From positions 55,001-101,165 of the forward strand of contig JAPLDS010000046.1 in the NCBI GenBank assembly GCA_026391295.1: a DNA stretch of 46,165 bases. The letters run 5' to 3'. The notes under the pieces are model-generated. The model had not been told where the DNA came from, did not search any database, and saw only the letters and a list, made by a program, of their open reading frames with translations. Position numbers and translations under genes: made by a program. The first letter of the stretch is position 1; each line of letters begins with the position of its first letter. This stretch comes from Bacteroidia bacterium (lineage in GTDB: Bacteria; Bacteroidota; Bacteroidia; Bacteroidales; Prolixibacteraceae). Shown piece by piece: positions 42,922 through 46,165 of the stretch.

Positions 42922-44310
42922 TCAATTAATTTGGGGCCATTCAAAATAGCTTTTGTTGATGAAATAGCTCTTCGACCTTTTGTCGACCGATGATTTTTTC
43001 TCGGTTATTAAATCAATTTTGCGATCTAACAACAATCGAAATTTCAAGTTTAATTCATTGATCATCTGATGTAAAATGCGCAGGTTTTGTGTGTAATGCA
43101 GGTGATCTTTATGTAAGAAATCTAAAATTTGATTGGTCGACAACTCTTCTCTTTCCAAAAATAACGTAAGCATCCCGACATAGTCATCTTCTAAGTCTAT
43201 CGTACGGCTATTGTAGAAGAGTTGACAGCCCATCAAGTGAATTTTATTTTTTATCTTTTGTTTGCCTCTTCTAGCACCTAGAAAAACGAGGCCGATCAAG
43301 CCACCAGTCAAAAGCACCAATAGGTAAATATATAGCTTGCTTGTTGAGTATACTTGACTTGTTTCAATTATTTGATCTTCATACAATGATTTTTCCTTAA
43401 TTAATTTAGCCTCTAAGGTGGATCCATTTTCAGATAATAAATAGTAATACCCTTTGAAATAGTAGTGGAAATTTAAGTCAGGACCTTCCGGACAGTAGAA
43501 ATTTGGTGAGGCATTAAGCTTATGCGTGGAGACTAAGTTTTTACGCAGATCTACTTCATAGCAATAGTTACGTGATAATAGGAGTAGTTTATTTTCAACA
43601 TGAATACTCGCAACAATTTTTTGAATCAGCTTGCTATTCGTCAATCCCAACAATTCCCATCTCTTGGTCTTGGAATGAAATACCCATAGATTTTTGTTCG
43701 GCTCAAATTCTTTCGGATTAGATTGTTTGATCACCTCTCCCCCAAAGACATACCAGTCATCACCTATGATTTTTACATAAGTGCCATCTCCACTGCCTAC
43801 TGGGAATGCAGTAGAGGCTTCAGCAGAAATTATATCCCAGCCTTTTGAGTTCTCATCGAAATAGGTGAAGAAATTGCGAAACCCCCAGAATCCATAGCCC
43901 CCATAGCGGTAATAATAGTCCCCACTAGTAAAGCCTGGAGCACCTATTTGCATTTTATGGGTGAACGACTCATCAAGTCTATTAAAACTATTATTCTCCC
44001 ATCGGTAAGTCTGCCCACCTTTTCGACTACTGATATAGAGCTTATTCTTTAAGTAGTAAGCATCGAAATTTAGGAGGTAGATCTCGCTGGGTATCTGGAT
44101 CGGTGTGGCAGAGATGACTCGAAAAGATGCTAAGTCAATAATTTTCAGCGTGTCTTGAGTGAAAATTGCTTCGACCCCCTGTTCTGCGTTGAAAGCCGTT
44201 TGGAATGTTGTTGTAAAGCTACCTAGTACGATGCCCTCATACCCCTTCGATTTCAAGCCAAGGTGAAGCAGAATTATTAAGATTAAAATACGCGGAGTAA
44301 AAGATTTCAT
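42922..44310 (-). CDS. Propeller / TM / winged-helix-like membrane regulator, copy 1
   Basis: The protein has 462 residues with a signal sequence (about 1-23). Residues about 30-320 are beta-rich with Kelch-like repeats: RYGGYGFWGFRNFFTYF, DDWYVFGGEV, WVFHSKTKRWELLG. A single membrane helix spans about 325-346, followed by the basic ARRGKQKIKNK. The cytoplasmic 110 residues have LFYNSRTIDLEDDYVGMLTLFL, LSTNQILDFL, then DHLHYTQNLRILHQMINELN and a final YFINKSYF, resembling a response-regulator-type winged helix. I infer a one-component regulator that reads a periplasmic signal. It shares all parts with the gene at 44563-45957. The regulated genes are unknown. The winged-helix call needs structural confirmation. 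Confidence 0.8.
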   Translation of the reverse strand: MKSFTPRILILIILLHLGLKSKGYEGIVLGSFTTTFQTAFNAEQGVEAIFTQDTLKIIDLASFRVISATPIQIPSEIYLLNFDAYYLKNKLYISSRKGGQTYRWENNSFNRLDESFTHKMQIGAPGFTSGDYYYRYGGYGFWGFRNFFTYFDENSKGWDIISAEASTAFPVGSGDGTYVKIIGDDWYVFGGEVIKQSNPKEFEPNKNLWVFHSKTKRWELLGLTNSKLIQKIVASIHVENKLLLLSRNYCYEVDLRKNLVSTHKLNASPNFYCPEGPDLNFHYYFKGYYYLLSENGSTLEAKLIKEKSLYEDQIIETSQVYSTSKLYIYLLVLLTGGLIGLVFLGARRGKQKIKNKIHLMGCQLFYNSRTIDLEDDYVGMLTLFLEREELSTNQILDFLHKDHLHYTQNLRILHQMINELNLKFRLLLDRKIDLITEKKSSVDKRSKSYFINKSYFEWPQIN

Positions 44311-44333
44311 TTATCTAGATTTCTTAGGTTGAC

Positions 44334-44341
44334 CAAATATA
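44334..44341 (-). promoter_or_regulatory. Candidate -7 element for regulator copy 1
   Basis: The minus strand reads TATATTTG, an exact TAnnTTTG match 23 bases before the start codon at 44310. No -33 TTG at normal spacing was found. It implies that copy 1 can be transcribed separately from copy 2. Confidence 0.4.
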
Positions 44342-44470
44342 TTAGGATCTTTTATGATAATCTATGAAATTCCATTTTGGAATAGTAGCATTGCAATTCT
44401 GCTATTTTGGGACGAATTGCGCATCGGACTAAAATCACACTCAATCAAATTATTAAGTGTATTTTTTACC

Positions 44471-44496
44471 TGCAACTCCTTTGTTCTGGAGTTGTA
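44471..44496. promoter_or_regulatory. Hairpin between the two regulator genes
   Basis: CAACTCC (44473-44479) pairs with GGAGTTG (44488-44494), extended by a G-T and a T-A pair to 44471-44496, over the 8-base loop TTTGTTCT. It lies about 70 bases after the stop of copy 2 on the minus strand. No T run follows on either strand, so it is not a standard terminator; it may be an operator or a processed RNA end. Confidence 0.35.
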
Positions 44497-44562
44497 AATT
44501 AGATGGGAAAATGAACTTTTTACTTGCATTAATTGGTTTTTGCGAGAAAATTATGTTCTATT

Positions 44563-45957
44563 TTAACTAAAATAGCTCTCGTTAATCTTATAAATTTTAA
44601 TTCTTCTGTCGATATTTGATTTTTCTTCTTTGATTAGGTCATTGGAATCATCGGTTAGCAGTCGTAATTTCATGTTAAGCTCATCGATGAGCTTATGCAA
44701 GTTCCGCATGTTCTGGGTGTGATGTAAATGATCGTTCCCGATAGATACTAAGATCTCATTCGATGATAGCTCCTTCGTTTTAATAAATAACTGCATTAAA
44801 TCTAGCTGTTGCGGTTGTAAATCAAGAATGCGTTGTTTGTATAACAATTTGCCACTAAGTATTTGAATTTGATTCTTTTTCTTATTCTCGGTTAATCTTT
44901 TCTTGTAGATTAAGACAAGGATTATCCCGAGCAGAAAAGCAATTGCTCCAATGGTTATATTTTTTTTCCAAGCAATTGATTTGTATACAACATCATGGGT
45001 TATCGAGGTCTCTATGTAGATCCCATTTCTTTTATATAGTGATCGGTTTTTATCTTGCGAATTTAATTTGAATAATAGATAATAAGCCTCCTTATACTTA
45101 TAATTATAAACTCGAAGGTCCTCATTGTCCGTGTACAGATTTATGGCAATGGCTCTGTTTTTGTATGTTTCTAGCTTGTTTTTTTCTAAATCTAGAACTT
45201 GTGTTTTTTGCTGATCTACATATAGTATCTGATTGTTATCGCCCAGTATGACCATATGTTTTGCTTTAGTTAATGTAGGATTTAACTCCCCTAAGTATTC
45301 CCACTCTTTTTTTGCGATGTGAAAAACCCAACATGCTTTATTCGGCTGGAATACAATTGGGGTTTTTACGTTTACTTCTTCCCCGCCAAAAATATAACCA
45401 TCGTCACCAATGATTAATACTAAGGTACCATTGCCACTCCCTTGAGGAAATATTTCTGACCCCTCTGGTGAGATAATTTCCCAGCCTTGGGTGCTTAAGT
45501 TATAGTTTGTGAAGAAATTGCGAAACGACCAAAATCCATATCCTCCATAACGATAAGCCTCATCTTTGTATTCAAATATAGACGATCCTTGTTGCATCAT
45601 ATGGGAAAACGACTTGTCTATTCGTTGAAGTGAATCATTAACTAGTTGATACACTGCACCACCTTCATTGCTGAAGAGATACAACTGATGGCTCAAATAT
45701 AGAGCTGTTAAGTCTGACAAGTGGACTTTGTCAGGATAATGCAACCTTTTGGATTCAATGATTTTGAAAAGATTGAGATCTACCACCTTAAGTGAATCGC
45801 CATAGAATATTGCTTCTTGGCCAACCTCCCGATCAAGCGTAGTTATAAATTGGTTCTGATCGTCTCCAATGGAGATGCTCTCTTGGGCGTTAAGACTTCC
45901 TATAGCAACTCCTAAAAACACGAATATGCTCACAAATATGTAAGTGGCAGGTTTCAT
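44563..45957 (-). CDS. Propeller / TM / winged-helix-like membrane regulator, copy 2
   Basis: This 464-residue paralogue of the gene at 42922-44310 has the same order: signal sequence (about 1-24), Kelch-like beta repeats (RYGGYGFWSFRNFFTNY at 136-152, DDGYIFGGEEV, WVFHIAKKEWEYLG), membrane helix 334-352, basic YKKRLTENKKK, and a cytoplasmic domain from about 365. The cytoplasmic domains share DHLHxTQNxRxLHxxIxELNxKxRLL and the ending YKINESYF. The sensor halves differ more, suggesting different ligands with similar DNA-binding. It has its own TAnnTTTG element and is first in the tandem. The right neighbour is an IS30 transposase fragment. Function is inferred from architecture only. Confidence 0.8.
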   Translation of the reverse strand: MKPATYIFVSIFVFLGVAIGSLNAQESISIGDDQNQFITTLDREVGQEAIFYGDSLKVVDLNLFKIIESKRLHYPDKVHLSDLTALYLSHQLYLFSNEGGAVYQLVNDSLQRIDKSFSHMMQQGSSIFEYKDEAYRYGGYGFWSFRNFFTNYNLSTQGWEIISPEGSEIFPQGSGNGTLVLIIGDDGYIFGGEEVNVKTPIVFQPNKACWVFHIAKKEWEYLGELNPTLTKAKHMVILGDNNQILYVDQQKTQVLDLEKNKLETYKNRAIAINLYTDNEDLRVYNYKYKEAYYLLFKLNSQDKNRSLYKRNGIYIETSITHDVVYKSIAWKKNITIGAIAFLLGIILVLIYKKRLTENKKKNQIQILSGKLLYKQRILDLQPQQLDLMQLFIKTKELSSNEILVSIGNDHLHHTQNMRNLHKLIDELNMKLRLLTDDSNDLIKEEKSNIDRRIKIYKINESYFS

Positions 45958-45987
45958 TTTTAAACTGGTTAAATTACGTTAGGTGAT

Positions 45988-45995
45988 CAAATTTA
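45988..45995 (-). promoter_or_regulatory. Candidate -7 element for regulator copy 2
   Basis: The minus strand reads TAAATTTG, an exact TAnnTTTG match about 30 bases before the start codon at 45957, giving a leader of about 25 bases. The -33 region is AT-rich without TTG. Confidence 0.4.
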
Positions 45996-46032
45996 AGATT
46001 ATTTTTTATGTTTATCTAAATAGCCGCTGAAT

Positions 46033-46165
46033 TCAAGCTACAAATGCAACTTTTGGGTTAAACAATAATTTTTCCATTACAAATATAGGAGATTCAAATC
46101 CAAAACGTTTTCTTGGTCTGTTATTTAAGATGTTTTCAATTTCAGTAACTCTCTGATCACTAATA
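46033..46165 (-). CDS. IS30-family transposase, C-terminal part (cut by window edge)
   Basis: The minus strand is open from the window edge to TGA at 46033-46035. The 43 visible residues include VTEIENILNNRPRKRFGFES and end KVAFVA. The NNRPRKRFGF motif followed by SP and a short hydrophobic end is the hallmark of the last part of IS30-family transposases, just after the DDE catalytic Glu region. The rest lies outside the window, so I cannot tell whether the element is intact. The terminal inverted repeat should fall between 45958 and 46032 but was not identified. Confidence 0.85.
   Translation of the reverse strand, partial: ISDQRVTEIENILNNRPRKRFGFESPIFVMEKLLFNPKVAFVA

Noticed and set aside
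44471-44496. Rho-independent terminator between the two receptor genes
   Set aside because: The stem is good, but neither strand has a T run after it, so it is listed only as a hairpin.

Overview
The window looks like a chromosomal segment of a member of the Bacteroidota. The signs are AT-rich DNA, many signal peptides and lipoproteins, few Shine-Dalgarno-like sites, several matches to the Bacteroidota -7 promoter element TAnnTTTG, and typical families of the phylum (YHYH, MORN-variant and SCO lipoproteins, DUF5009/NagX-type acyltransferase, paired amidohydrolases, CehA/McbA PHP hydrolases, NodT/HAE-1 efflux). I cannot place it at genus level. No rRNA, tRNA, CRISPR array or phage module was seen. 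The only mobile DNA is the 3' end of an IS30-family transposase at the right edge.

Layout. 1-2.6 kb: a compact envelope operon (Spy/CpxP-like protein, YHYH lipoprotein, MORN lipoprotein, SCO copper chaperone). 3.0-8.7 kb: a secreted esterase converging on two amidohydrolase genes that encode three barrels, only one with an intact metal-binding HxH. 9.0-11.3 kb: a single gene fusing a membrane fatty-acid-desaturase-type di-iron domain, a Rieske domain and an NqrF-like reductase, closed by a strong terminator. 11.5-13.1 kb: small genes (thioredoxin-like, ABM-like, membrane protein, lipoprotein). 13.2-24.4 kb: a glycan-related block without SusC/SusD. It holds a GH67/GH20-like glycosidase, divergent from a sulfatase - internally duplicated protein - phosphoesterase - sodium symporter operon, then DUF423, a membrane-anchored GH31 and a NagX-like acyltransferase.

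24.4-30.1 kb: a complete tripartite RND efflux operon (adaptor, pump, outer-membrane channel), preceded by a small secreted protein. 30.9-39.2 kb: a CehA/McbA-type hydrolase, a BNR-repeat propeller protein, a serine beta-lactamase-like hydrolase, a TIM-barrel glycosidase-like protein, a hotdog thioesterase and a GH2 beta-mannosidase. 39.5-42.9 kb: PEP carboxylase followed at once by a beta-carbonic anhydrase, a sensible pair because the anhydrase supplies bicarbonate to the carboxylase. 42.9-46.0 kb: two tandem paralogues with a periplasmic propeller, one membrane helix and a cytoplasmic winged-helix-like domain, probably membrane-spanning one-component regulators, next to the IS30 remnant.

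The most unusual items are the desaturase-Rieske-NqrF fusion, the tandem propeller/TM/wHTH receptors, the SCO-YHYH operon, the internally duplicated protein after the sulfatase, and several strong inverted repeats at promoters or directly before start codons. Function calls rest on motif reading only; no database search was run.
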